DNA from: Embiotoca jacksoni
Lineage: Eukaryota; Chordata; Actinopteri; Embiotocidae
Direction: 5' to 3'
NCBI GenBank assembly: GCA_022577435.1
Contig: JAKOON010000017.1
Span: 13,881,528 to 13,945,527, forward strand
Length of the DNA stretch: 64,000 nucleotides
Below the pieces are notes generated by a model. The model worked only from the letters and a program-made list of their open reading frames with translations, made no database searches and had not been told where the DNA came from. Position numbers and translations under genes: made by a program. The stretch's first letter is position 1; each line of letters starts with the position of its first letter. Of the stretch, positions 11,451 to 23,200 are shown in pieces.

Positions 11451-12836
11451 TATGACAACCAATTTCCCAAAAAGTTGGGACAATGTGTAAAATGTAAATA
11501 AAAACAGAAGATGATGATTTATAAATCATGTAAACCTAAATGAAAAAAGACCGCCAATTTATTAAATGTTAAAACGGAGAAATGTTATTGTCTATGAAAA
11601 ATATATGCTCATTTTGAATTTGATGCCAGCACCACATTTTATATAAAAAAATTGAGAATAATGTTCCTCAACGTAAAACTACAAAGAATTATTGGATTTC
11701 ATTGTCTACGGTTCATAATATCATTAAAAGATTCAGAGAATCTGGAGAAATCTCTGAACACAAGGGACAAGGCTGGAAACCAATATTGGATGGTGGTGAT
11801 CTTCGGGCCCTCAGGCAGCACTGCATTAAAAACACACTATTCTGGAGTGGAAATCACTGCATGGGCTCAGGAACACTTGTGAAAACCATCGTCTGTGAAC
11901 ACAGTTCATCGCTGCGTCCACAAATGCAGGTTAAAACTCTCCAAAGAAGAAACCAGATAGAAACATGATCCAGAAACACCGCCACCTTCTCTGGACCGAG
12001 ATCATTGAAGATGGACTGAGGTGAAGTGGAAAACTGTCCTGAGGTCTGATGGATCACAATATGAGATTCTGTTTGGAAATCATGGACGCTGCATCCTCCA
12101 GGTTAAAGAGGAGAGGGACCATCCAGCTTGTTATCAGCTCAGTTCTAAAGCCAGCATCTGTGATGGCACAGGATGCATTAGTGCATATGGCATGGGTAGC
12201 TTGAACATCTGGAAGGAAGCATTAATGCTGAATGATATATTCAGGTTTTGGAGCAACATATGCTGCCATCCAGACAACGTCTCTTTCAGGGAAGGTCTTG
12301 TTTATTTCAGCAGAACAATGTCCAACCACATTCTGCACGTATTCCAACAGCATGGTTCTCTAGTAGAAGAGTCCGCTGATAAACTGGCCTCCTGCAGTCC
12401 AGACCTGTCAATCATTGAAAACATCTGGAGCAACGTACGAAAAACACAACAAAAGAGACCCTGAACTGTTGAGCAGCTGAAATCCTCTATCAGGCAAAAA
12501 TGGGACCACATTTCACTTCCAAAACTCCAGAAAAAGGTTGTTGTCAGTTTGCAAACATTTACAGTGTTGTTAAAAGAAGAGGTGAGGCAGCATGCTGGTA
12601 AACATGACCCTGTCCCCCAATTTTTTTTTTTAACGTTTTGCTGTCAGCAAATTCAAAATGAGCACATATTTTACATAAAACAACAAAATGTATCGGTTTT
12701 AACATTTAATATGTTGTCTTTTTATATGTCAATTAAATGTGAGTTAAAATAATTTGCATATCACCACAATCTGTTTTTATTTACATTTTACACAGCGGCC
12801 TAACTTTTTTGGAAACAGGGTTGTGTTTAAACCTGC
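11451..12836 (+). mobile_element. Tc1/mariner-like transposon, decayed copy A
   Basis: The ends are inverted copies of a motif containing AAAAAGTTGGGACA (left near 11470; right near 12800-12834), typical of a common teleost Tc1-like family. Broken pieces of a Tc1 transposase lie between them on the plus strand. About 11702-11880 matches the paired/helix-turn-helix region (STVHNIIKRFRESGEIS). About 12021-12464 matches the DDE catalytic region, with the core ILFGNHGR, KEERDHPACYQ and CSPDLSIIENIW. Several frameshifts and stops separate these pieces, so this copy is dead. It lies between the LRR gene and the 3' end of lonp1. Confidence 0.85.
11640..12530 (+). pseudogene. Tc1-like transposase pseudogene
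   Basis: Remnant transposase of the element at 11451-12836. N-terminal helix-turn-helix similarity and C-terminal DDE-domain similarity lie in different frames. The usual catalytic block between the CISAYGMGSL and CSPDLS motifs is shifted and partly missing. No intact frame exists. Confidence 0.8.
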
Positions 12837-12839
12837 AGG

Positions 12840-13440
12840 ACGGTCTTTGTGGTTGGAGATGATGGCTTGCTGGGGGTTCAGGTTTATGTGGCGATGAGTT
12901 CTTGTGTTATGCAGAATCAGCGAGGTACAAGTTGGTGTCAGATAATCTCTGAGGTGAGGTGATGCTTGTAGGAGATGTGTTTGAGGTGTGACCTGCTCAT
13001 CTTTGGTTTCCTCTAAACTTTAAAGGCTCAAATGCTCAGAAGCAGGTCGTTGTTGTGTCTTCTACAGCTTTGTGTGTCAGTACAGCGGTATGGAGGTCTG
13101 GCTGTGTGCGGGCTGCAGGTCGCAGCGTGGAGAAGATCCTGGACGTCTGACCCTTATAGATATTTCAGAGAAATAACAGGAGTTTAATCAGGTTTAATTT
13201 CATGATTTCATTGTTGATTTATTCTCATGGAGTTTGGGTCCAAACAAAGTTCAGATCATTTCGTCACACATTCAATTCTTTTGGATGGTCCATACTGTGG
13301 ACCGACACAGATCTACACACCCAGAATTTCTGTGACACACGAGATTCAACAAGATGCATCTTTGTTTTTATCCATGAAAAGAACGTGAACCTGAAAAAGT
13401 CGTTGGCTGGTTGATTAGAACAGACGAGAGCAGCCAGCTG
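12840..13440. other. Intergenic stretch, nothing recognised
   Basis: Unique-looking sequence between the Tc1 remnant and the lonp1 polyadenylation region. No coding exon, RNA gene or repeat was recognised. Confidence 0.4.
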
Positions 13441-13458
13441 AGTTTGTTTACTGTTGAG

Positions 13459-13464
13459 TTTATT
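13459..13464 (-). terminator. lonp1: lonp1 polyadenylation signal
   Basis: AATAAA on the minus strand, about 480 bp downstream of the lonp1 stop codon at 13947-13949. It is the first canonical signal after the stop that I noticed. Confidence 0.55.
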
Positions 13465-13946
13465 TTAAAATCTTCATCTTCACATCTGATATAAAATAAA
13501 ATAATATAAGAAAATCTATGAAAAAGTCCATCCACAGATACAATAAGAGCTGTGGGTAAAGCAGCGGCATGGCAGCAAAGTCCCCTCCCACCTGTCTGCT
13601 AATCTGTGACATCATATCCTGTTTTGACAGGCCGGTGGCCGTCGGCATCTCTGTACTCCTCTGGCACAGTTGGCTCACGGTTTCACTTCAGTGATGTCGT
13701 CTCCATCACATGAAAATCCTCCTACATTCTTGGTTCCTGGTAGCTGAAACTGAATCATATGTGAGGGCTCAACGAACCAGCTGGTCCTCTGCATGGTTCT
13801 GGGACGGGTCGTGTAGAGCCGTTCTCCACAGAAGGACCTCAGAGTCCAAAAGAAAGAACTGGATTTACTATGTACAACCAGGATGGCGTGTTGTGTTGGA
13901 ACCAGCAGGTTCTGAGGTGCCATCCATCCCTGCAGCTGGAAACAGC

Positions 13947-16900
13947 TTAACACCGGTCCTGTGGGAACACTATAGGGTAGATTTGGCTGTAGTGATCCAC
14001 AAAGTGGACCTCCAGGCCCTCAGTTATGTAGTCTGGCAGGTCGGAGAAGTCCTTCCTGTTCTCAGCCGGCAGGATGATGCAGGTCACACCGGCACGACGG
14101 GCCTGACAGACACAAAATATTCACTTCAGATTTAGATGAAATAATATCAACTGTTTTTCACTAAATTTGTGTCCTAATCCAACTGTCAACAGGTACCTGC
14201 AAATCTGCTGTACACACATGCAGACAGAGATACAGATATAGACAGGCAGGCAGACAGACAGACAGACATAGACTTAAGTGCAGGCAGACATACAGAGAGA
14301 CAGACAGACATAGACAGGCAGGCATGCATATATGCAGACAGACAGACAGACATAGACATAAGTGCATGCACAGACAGACAGTCTCCTGATTGATGATCCT
14401 TTGTATTAATTGTGACCCCTGACAGCAGTACAATCTTGTAAAAAATATCTTTAAACCAACATAACAATAAACATTTATAGTCCACAAATGATTATTCAAT
14501 TCAATTTAACAACCCCGCTAATATGAAAAAGATCTGTTTATTGGCAGCAACACGTCTCAAAAAAGTTGGGACAGGGTCAATAAAAGACTGGAAAAGTTGT
14601 GTAAAGCGGATATAAAACACCTGGTGGAACATCGCACTACTAATTAGGTTAATTGGCAACAAGTCAGTAACATGATTGAGTATGAAAAGTGCATTTAAGA
14701 GAGGCGGAGTCTCTCAGCAGTGAAGGTGATTAGAGGTTCATTACTCTTCAGCAAAAACGATGGCAAAATGCTTTCGGCACGTATTTCAACTTTATGGTTC
14801 TCTAGTAGAAGAGTCCGCTGATAAACTGACCTCCTGCAGTCCAGACCTGTCAATCATTGAAAACATCTGGAGCATCAGGACATGAACAATACAACAAAGG
14901 AGACCCTGAACTGTTGAGCAGCTTAAATTCTATATCAGGCAAAAAAATGGGACCACATTTCACTTTCCAAACTCCAGAAACTGGTCTCCTCAGTTCCCCA
15001 ACATTTACAGAGTGTTGTAAAAAGAAGAAGTGATGCAGCTCAGTGAACACCTGTCACAACTTTTTTTAAACGTGTTCCTGCCATCAAATTCAAAATGAGC
15101 AAATATTTTTTTATAGAACAAAAACATTTCTGTTTCAACATTAATATGTTTTCTTGGGTCTATTTGCATTTCAATATGGGTTTACAGGATTTGTAAATCA
15201 TTGCATTCTGTTTTTATTTACATTTTACAAAGCGTCCCAACTTGGGAAATGGGGTTGTACTTCATACGTGCTTCACCTTCTAATGAGCTTTGCTCATTGG
15301 TAGTACCAGGAGTACCAGGAGTACCAGGACCGGGCCAGAACTCACTTATAGAGTTCTGGCCCGGTGAACGACTATTTCTAGTTTGTATGAGGCAAAGACC
15401 GTTAGGGATGTGCTCTAAGATTGGTCTGACCGGGACCCACCTGATCCAGCCCAGCTGAACTGATGTATTTGGATTTAGATTGTGTCTTTTTATGTTTATA
15501 ATTTTTGTACTTTTTAGATGCTCTGTATTTGTTTGTGAGCAGGAGGATTTAGAAAAATGTTTGGCAGGAAATTAGCTCCATATGCTCCGATTTCTGCTTG
15601 TGATCATTAATTCAAAGCCTCAATCCAAAAACCTACTTTGCATTTCTACAGATTCCAATTAAAATCTGAAACTTGGAGTCGGACTCTAATCTACTGAAGA
15701 GAAGTTTCACTGGAACCAGAAAATCTGAGTCTGTGTTCGCTTGTCTGTCATGTACTCACAGCGATCGTTTTCTCTTTGATTCCTCCGACCGGCAGTATTT
15801 TGCCAGTGAGTGACACCTCTCCTGTCATGGCTACGTTCTGACGCGCTGACCGGTTGGTTGCCAGGGACAACAGCGCTGTGACAATGGTGCAGCCAGCGCT
15901 TGGTCCATCCTTGGGAGTTGCCCCCTAGAAACAGGTGATGGTTATAAATAAAAGGAAGCATTCCTGTGAACCAGAGAGAGTCTGAGACACAAAACAGCTT
16001 CATTTAATGCAGTATCTCTGGTTAAAAGACATAAACAGAACTATATCGCCATGGTTACCTCAGGGACGTGTAGGTGCAGGTGGGAGTTGACTAGGAATTG
16101 ATTTTCTGGTTCCTGGGTCATGAGGAAGGCTGTGGCAAAGGTTGAGGCGATCTTTGCACTTTCCTTCATAACGTCACCGAGCTGACCTGCAGAGAGAAGA
16201 CACGCCTCAGTACCCCTCGGCATGGAGGCTGCACCCCCCTGCATGGAGGCTGCACCCCTCGGCATGGAGGCTGCATCCCCCTGCATGGAGGCTGCACCCC
16301 TCGGCATGGAGGCTGCACCCCTCGGCATGGAGGCTGCACCCCTCTGCATGGAGGCTGCACCCCCCTGCATGGAGGCTGCACCCCCCTGCATGGAGGCTGC
16401 ACCCCTCGGCATGGAGGCTGCACCCCTCGGCATGGAGGCTGCACCCCTCTGCATGGAGGCTGCACCCCTCGGCATGGAGGCTGCACCCCTCTGCATGGAG
16501 GCTGCACCCCTCGGCATGGAGGCTGCACCCCTCTGCATGGAGGCTGCACCCCCCTGCATGGAGGCTGCACCCCCCTGCATGGAGGCTCTTTTTACCCCCA
16601 AAGAGTCATGAATAGCAGCAGAAGTTCCTAACTAACAGTTTCCATTCAACAAAGCTGCTGAGGTGAATAACATCACCTCATGCTCCCATAGATGGCTGAG
16701 ATATTCCCAGTTCATCAGCGGTGCTACCTGCAGTTTTTATTGGAGCGTTGTGATTTGTTGCCACGGTGACTGCATCACTCAGCAGCTCCACCCCCATCAC
16801 AATACCTTCCAAATGAAGGCCATATCTGAGTAACAGTTTGATATCGTTGTCGTGTCTAAAATCCTGATAGAGCAGAAGGTGTTGGCTGTCAGAGCTGATA

Positions 16901-17231
16901 GTGTGAAGTATCTCTGCAGCGCTCAGGATGACCTCTCACCACTCTCACATTTTGGGAGTCAATCAAAACAAAAACTTGCCACGCCCCCAAATTTTCTACC
17001 GAGGTGCGGTGGGAGTTCAAACTCCGGAGGAGATGTCAGACTGTGAGCTCACCGACTCACCCGTGACCTCCAGTGACCCCTCTCCTTTAGAGTTCACTCC
17101 TTCAGAAGGGCGGCGGAGTGACGTCTCGATGAACAGCGTCGTTCCTCCTGCACAGACGACAAACACACGCAGACCTTCAGTATAATCCACTTTCTATTGG
17201 GCTTGGTGTCTCTGTGTGTGTGTGTGTGTGT

Positions 17232-17320
<89 letters not shown>

Positions 17321-19624
17321 AGTGTGTGTGTGTGTGTGTGTGAGTGTGTGTGTGTCTGTGTGAGTGTGTGTGTGTGTGTGAGTGAGTGAGTGTGTGTCTA
17401 TGTGAGTGTGTGTGAGTGTGTGTGTGTGTGTGTGTGTCTGTGTGAGTGTGTGTGTGTGTGAGTGAGTGAGTGTGTGTCTATGTGAGTGTGTGTGAGTGTG
17501 TGAGTGTGTGTGTGTGTGTGTGTCTGTGTGAGTGTGTGTGAGTGTGTGTGTCTGTGTGTGTGTCTGTGTGAGTGTGTGTGTCTGTGTGAGTGTGTGTCTG
17601 TGTGTGTGTGTGTGTGTGTGTGTCTCACCCAGAGCAGTCCAGGCCAGACCCATAACCACTCCTGGGGGGGTGACATCATACATCCGATCCACTGTGAAAA
17701 TAGGTTTCCCCACATACTCCTGCAGGTTGTCAGGCGTGACGGACACGGAGGTCTGCTCCCCGCTCACGATACTGAAGGCCACCTTACGGAACACCTGACA
17801 GACAGACGAGAGACCAGATTACAACCGGAGACCACCGAGGGACGAGCTGCTGGGAGACAGGACGCTCAGCCTGCGCTTTTAATCTGAGACAGACGCTGTG
17901 TTCCAAATTGCACGCTATTTATTTTTACTTTTAGTACGGACTGCAGCTACCCTTAAAAACTAAGTCCTGTTGCATGTAGTATGAAAAATTGGGAAGCACG
18001 ACTTCATCAAAAAAATGCACCTCGAACTTTGAGCCTCTTGGTCATCTCTGTCTAGATCTGTAGCACGACATGTGAAGTAAAAAGAAAAAGGATGCGATAA
18101 GGGACGATTAGGCTTCCCTTAAAAGCCTCTTCTTCTTCTTTGTTGTTTTGTGGGCGGAGCATCAGCAGCACCAACTGTCTCGGCTGCTAAGTCGATGTGA
18201 CGTATCTTATGCTGCAGAGGATTATGGGTAAGAACAGCGAGAGTAGCATGCTGGCCTTCATATTGCAAAATACGACCAGATGGGACATCCTGGTACTTCT
18301 GGCATACTACGTTTAACATACGACGTATTGGCACATACTAAATCTTTTCATGGCGTCCTAAATAGTCTGTTAGCGTGGATACTGGAACGCAACGACAATG
18401 TTGCTTTTGTCAAACTGAACCACCGTCCATGAGGAGTTGTTGGATCCTAAATAAATACCAGTGACTTTAACAGGTGGCTCTCTGCTCCTCTCTGACGCGG
18501 TCCAGTTTGTTCCATCTTCCCACCCACAGCTAAGGTCTTTTATTGTGAGCTCCAGTTTTGCTCTGCACCATTTTACCTTTTCAACCTGTTTCTGCAGGTT
18601 CCTGACTCCAGACTCCCGGCAGTACTGCCTGATGAGCAGGCTGAGGGCGTCAGACGAGATGGAGGCCTTCGTCTCCGTCAGCCCACAGAGGGAGCACAGT
18701 TGAGGGACCAAGTAGCGCTGGACAGACACACGGAACAGACGTTTAAAGCAGGGTGGACTACGAGGTTTGGTAAAACAATCACAGGCCTGTCCGACTGTCA
18801 GGGTGGACAGCTGATGTCATGTGACCTATGTTCAAAGACTTCATTCAAGTTTATCTGATGAAACCGAGACATCAAGAATAAAAATGACAAACGGATTCTG
18901 AATTAAAATCTAATTGTAGATCAGTACAGTTTAAATGTATGATTTTCGTGAATATTTAATCGTTGCAGTGAAACTTGATTTATGTCTTCATAATATATCC
19001 ACGAAGTTTTGTCATCGTTACAAAATGAAATAAACTATTCGTCATTAAAAAGACGACAAAGTGTTACAATCTATTCACAGAATTAATCATCACATAAAAA
19101 AAGAAGATATCAAAACTCACTTAATGAAATAATTAAGTGAGTTCATAATAAAAAGAACAAACGTACACATGTAGAATCATATATTTTTTACAGGTGGACG
19201 TTGGCGTTACCTCGGCGATGGCCAGTTTCTCCTGGGCCACGTATCCGGACACATTGATCATCTCCATCCTGTCTCTGAGAGGCTCCGGGATGGTGTCGAT
19301 CACGTTGGCCGTGCAGATGAACAGAACCTGGACAGAGACGGGCAGAAACACTGCAGTGATGCGTTTCACTGAGACTGTGGATCAGGACGCAGACTGCTCA
19401 CACCGCTACCTTCGACAGATCCACAGGAACATCCAGGTAGTGGTCCAAGAAGTAGGAGTTCTGTTCAGGGTCCAGGAGCTCCAGCAGTGCAGATGAAGGG
19501 TCGCCCTGGTAACCACGACCCATCTTATCCACCTGGTGATGACAAAGACACATGATCTTTAACATCATCACACCAATTTATCTGGTGGGAAAAAAAACCT
19601 CCCTCCCTCACAGTCACTCAGTAA

Positions 19625-19702
<78 letters not shown>

Positions 19703-20234
19703 TCTCTTAACACTCAGACAGCTGCAGCAACACACTGACAACAGAACACACACGGTTGTAGCGAGAACACGCTAACAAGCATCATCCCAACCAAACACAG
19801 ACGGCCGACATCCTGCAGGCAGCGGAGTGTTAAATTATTCACAGTCCATCGGAAGAAATCGTGATCTCTCCGGTAATCTGACCAGATTTCAGGAGAGATT
19901 TTATCTGACTTCACCGGACTTTCCAGGACAACTTTTTTCTTGACATTTTCACCAGTTTTTCTCAGTTTCCAGGACTGGGAAAGGATCTGAAAAGACTGAA
20001 GGGAACCCTACGAGACGGTTTATTCGAGCAACGTTGGTCATCCTCTTACTTCTAGCGACACCATGTGTTCAGAGTTTTCAGTCCTCCTTTATTAGAGTGG
20101 ATATGGATTCTTTCTGACATCAACCTACCTCATCTATCAGCACCAGAGGGTTCTCTGTCTTGGTTTTCTTCAGGCATTGGATGATTTTCCCAGGCATTGC
20201 ACCGACATACGTTCTCCTGGACACGGACACACAC

Positions 20235-20291
<57 letters not shown>

Positions 20292-23200
20292 CACACATAC
20301 ACACACACACACACACGGACACACATACACACACACACGGACACGGACACACACGGACACACACACGGACACACATACACACACGGACACACATGGACAC
20401 ACACACGGACACACACACATGGACACACACACACACACACGGACACACGGACACACATACACACACACACAGGGACACAGGGACACAGGGACACAGACAC
20501 ATTTCAGAGCATTATTACCAAAGAATGAATCAGGACACGTCAGTAATATAAAAATAAATGAAACATCATTATTCTTGTTGTGATGAATCAGCTGTGAACA
20601 CTTCCTGTTAAGGTTGAACAAACTCAGCCATGAATGTTTAAATGTGACCTGTCATGGACTCTCTCTATAAACACTTCCTGCTCACCAACCAGACTCCGCT
20701 CTGCAGAACAGGACGATGATGAGTCAATGATGCTTGTAAAAATAAAGCAGCCTTCTACACAGTGGATCCTTCAGGCCACCATTAATCACAGTGTGAAGTT
20801 ATTCTGATGGTTTCTGGAACGTAAACATGATTCATCTGCATTCACATACTGTAAGACTTCGCAAAAGTTGGAAAGAGTTCATGTTTTCTTTACCGAGAGG
20901 ATGATGAGAAGAATAAACTGAGTGTTCCTGTTTCTCATACCTACCTTAATATTAGCAGTTATCGTATCGGCTACAACTGATAAAGATCAGTTCCTGCATT
21001 CGACCCTGAAACTCCATCTGATATTAAGTTGTGTGACAGAAATTATTACAGCAGTCCATGAATGGTTGCCATGCCAATCTACTCTCCTCCAGCCTCCAGG
21101 AGGAGCCGCATGTCACCTTTAGTGACATGCGAGTAGATAACAGTGTGAGCTTCGACAGAGATTTAAATCCCGAGGAGATGAACCAGAAACCTGAAGCAAA
21201 CCTCATCCTCCAATCCACACCTGGCCACACCCACAACGATGGACAAACCGACAGCCAGTCAACTTCTGAGTCAAGTTGGAAACGCCCACTTCTGCCCCGA
21301 ACCATCCTGCAGTGATGCTGTTATAGACTGAGGCAGCTGGAGGACCTCGTTATACACTGAGCTTCTTTCCTCTCATTCTTTCACTCTCTATAACTCATCT
21401 CTCACGTTACACCTCATTAACTTCACTCTTTCACTCTCTATAACTCATCTCTCACGTTACACCTCATTAACTTCACTCTTTCACTCTCTATAACTCATAT
21501 CTCACCGTTAAACCTCATTAACTTCACTCTTTCACTCTCTATAACTCATATCTCACCGTTACATCTCATTAACTTCACTCTTTCACTCTCTATAACTCAT
21601 ATCTCACCGTTACACCTCATTAACTTCACTCTTTCACTCTCTATAACTCATATCTCACCGTTAAACCTCATTAACTTCACTCTTTCACTCTCTATAACTC
21701 ATATCTCACCGTTAAACCTCATTAACTTCACTCTTTCACTCTCTATAACTCATATCTCACCGTTACATCTCATTAACTTCACTCTTTCACTCTCTATAAC
21801 TCATATCTCACCGTTACATCTCATTAACTTCACTCTTTCACTCTCTATAACTCATATCTCACCGTTACATCTCATTAACTTCACTCTTTCACTCTCTATA
21901 ACTCATATCTCACCGTTACACCTCATTAACTTCACTCTTTCACTCTCTATAACTCATATCTCACCGTTACATCTCATTAACTTCACTCTTTCACTCTCTA
22001 TAACTCATATCTCACCGTTACATCTCATTAACTTCACTCTTTCACTCTCTATAACTCATATCTCACCGTTACATCTCATTAACTTCACTCTTTCACTCTC
22101 TATAACTCATATCTCACCGTTACATCTCATTAACTTCACTCTTTCACCCTCTATAACTCATATCTCACCGTTACATCTCATTAACTTCACTCTTTCACTC
22201 TCCATAACTCATCTCTCACCGCTACATCTCATTAACTTCACTCTTTCACTCTCTATAACTCATATCTCACGTTACACCTCATTAACTTCACTCTTTCACT
22301 CTCTATAACTCATATCTCACCGTTACATCTCATTAACTTCACTCTTTCACTCTCTATAACTCATATCTCACTGTTACACCTCATTAACTTCACTCTTTCA
22401 CTCTCTATAACTCATATCTCACCGTTACACCTCATTAACTTCACTCTTTCACCCTCTATAACTCATATCTCACCGTTACACCTCATTAACTTCACTCTTT
22501 CACTCTCTATAACTCATATCTCACCGTTACACCTCATTAACTTCACTCTTTCACTCTCTATAACTCATATCTCACCGTTACACCTCATTAACTTCACTCT
22601 TTCACTCTCTATAACTCATATCTCACCGTTACACCTCATTAACTTCACTCTTTCACTCTCTATAACTCATATCTCACCGTTACATCTCATTAACTTCACT
22701 CTTTCACTCTCTATAACTCATATCTCACCGTTACATCTCATTAACTTCACTCTTTCACCCTCTATAACTCATATCTCACCGTTACATCTCATTAACTTCA
22801 CTCTTTCACCCTCTATAACTCATATCTCACCGTTACATCTCATTAACTTCACTCTTTCACTCTCTATAACTCATATCTCACCGTTACACCTCATTAACTT
22901 CACTCTTTCACCCTCTATAACTCATATCTCACCGTTACATCTCATTAACTTCACTCTTTCACTCTCTATAACTCATATCTCACCGTTACATCTCATTAAC
23001 TTCACTCTTTCACCCTCTATAACTCATATCTCACCGTTACATCTCATTAACTTCACTCTTTCACTCTCTATAACTCATATCTCACCGTTACACCTCATTA
23101 ACTTCACTCTTTCACTCTCTATAACTCATATCTCACGTTACACCTCATTAACTTCACTCTTTCACTCTCTATAACTCATATCTCACCGTTACACCTCATT

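Larger units (their letters stand above)
13947..17794 (-). other. lonp1: lonp1 exons 17-21: protease domain (residues 759-991)
   Basis: Exons: 17629-17794, 17061-17147, 16059-16186, 15760-15924 and 13947-14102. Exon 17 includes PIFTVDRMYDVTPPGVVMGLAWT. Exon 18 gives TTLFIETSLRRP and a short variable loop. Exon 19 contains GQLGDVMKESAKIA and HLHLHVPE. Exon 20 holds both catalytic residues, Ser894 in PKDGPSAGCT and Lys937 in LPVGGIKEK. Exon 21 ends at a TAA (13947-13949) after FVDHYSQIYPIVFPQDRC, so the C-terminus is slightly shorter than in human. The donor of exon 17 runs directly into (CA)n on the transcribed strand. Confidence 0.96.

Noticed and set aside
20120..20621. Several 110-163 codon frames rich in Cys-Val or His-Thr
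   Set aside because: These are readings of the compound CA/GT microsatellite. Only the 88-bp lonp1 exon 13 at its edge is coding.
21024..21315. Overlapping 85-93 codon frames on opposite strands near the 51-bp array
   Set aside because: No resemblance to known proteins, no clear splice sites, and they lie inside lonp1 intron 12.
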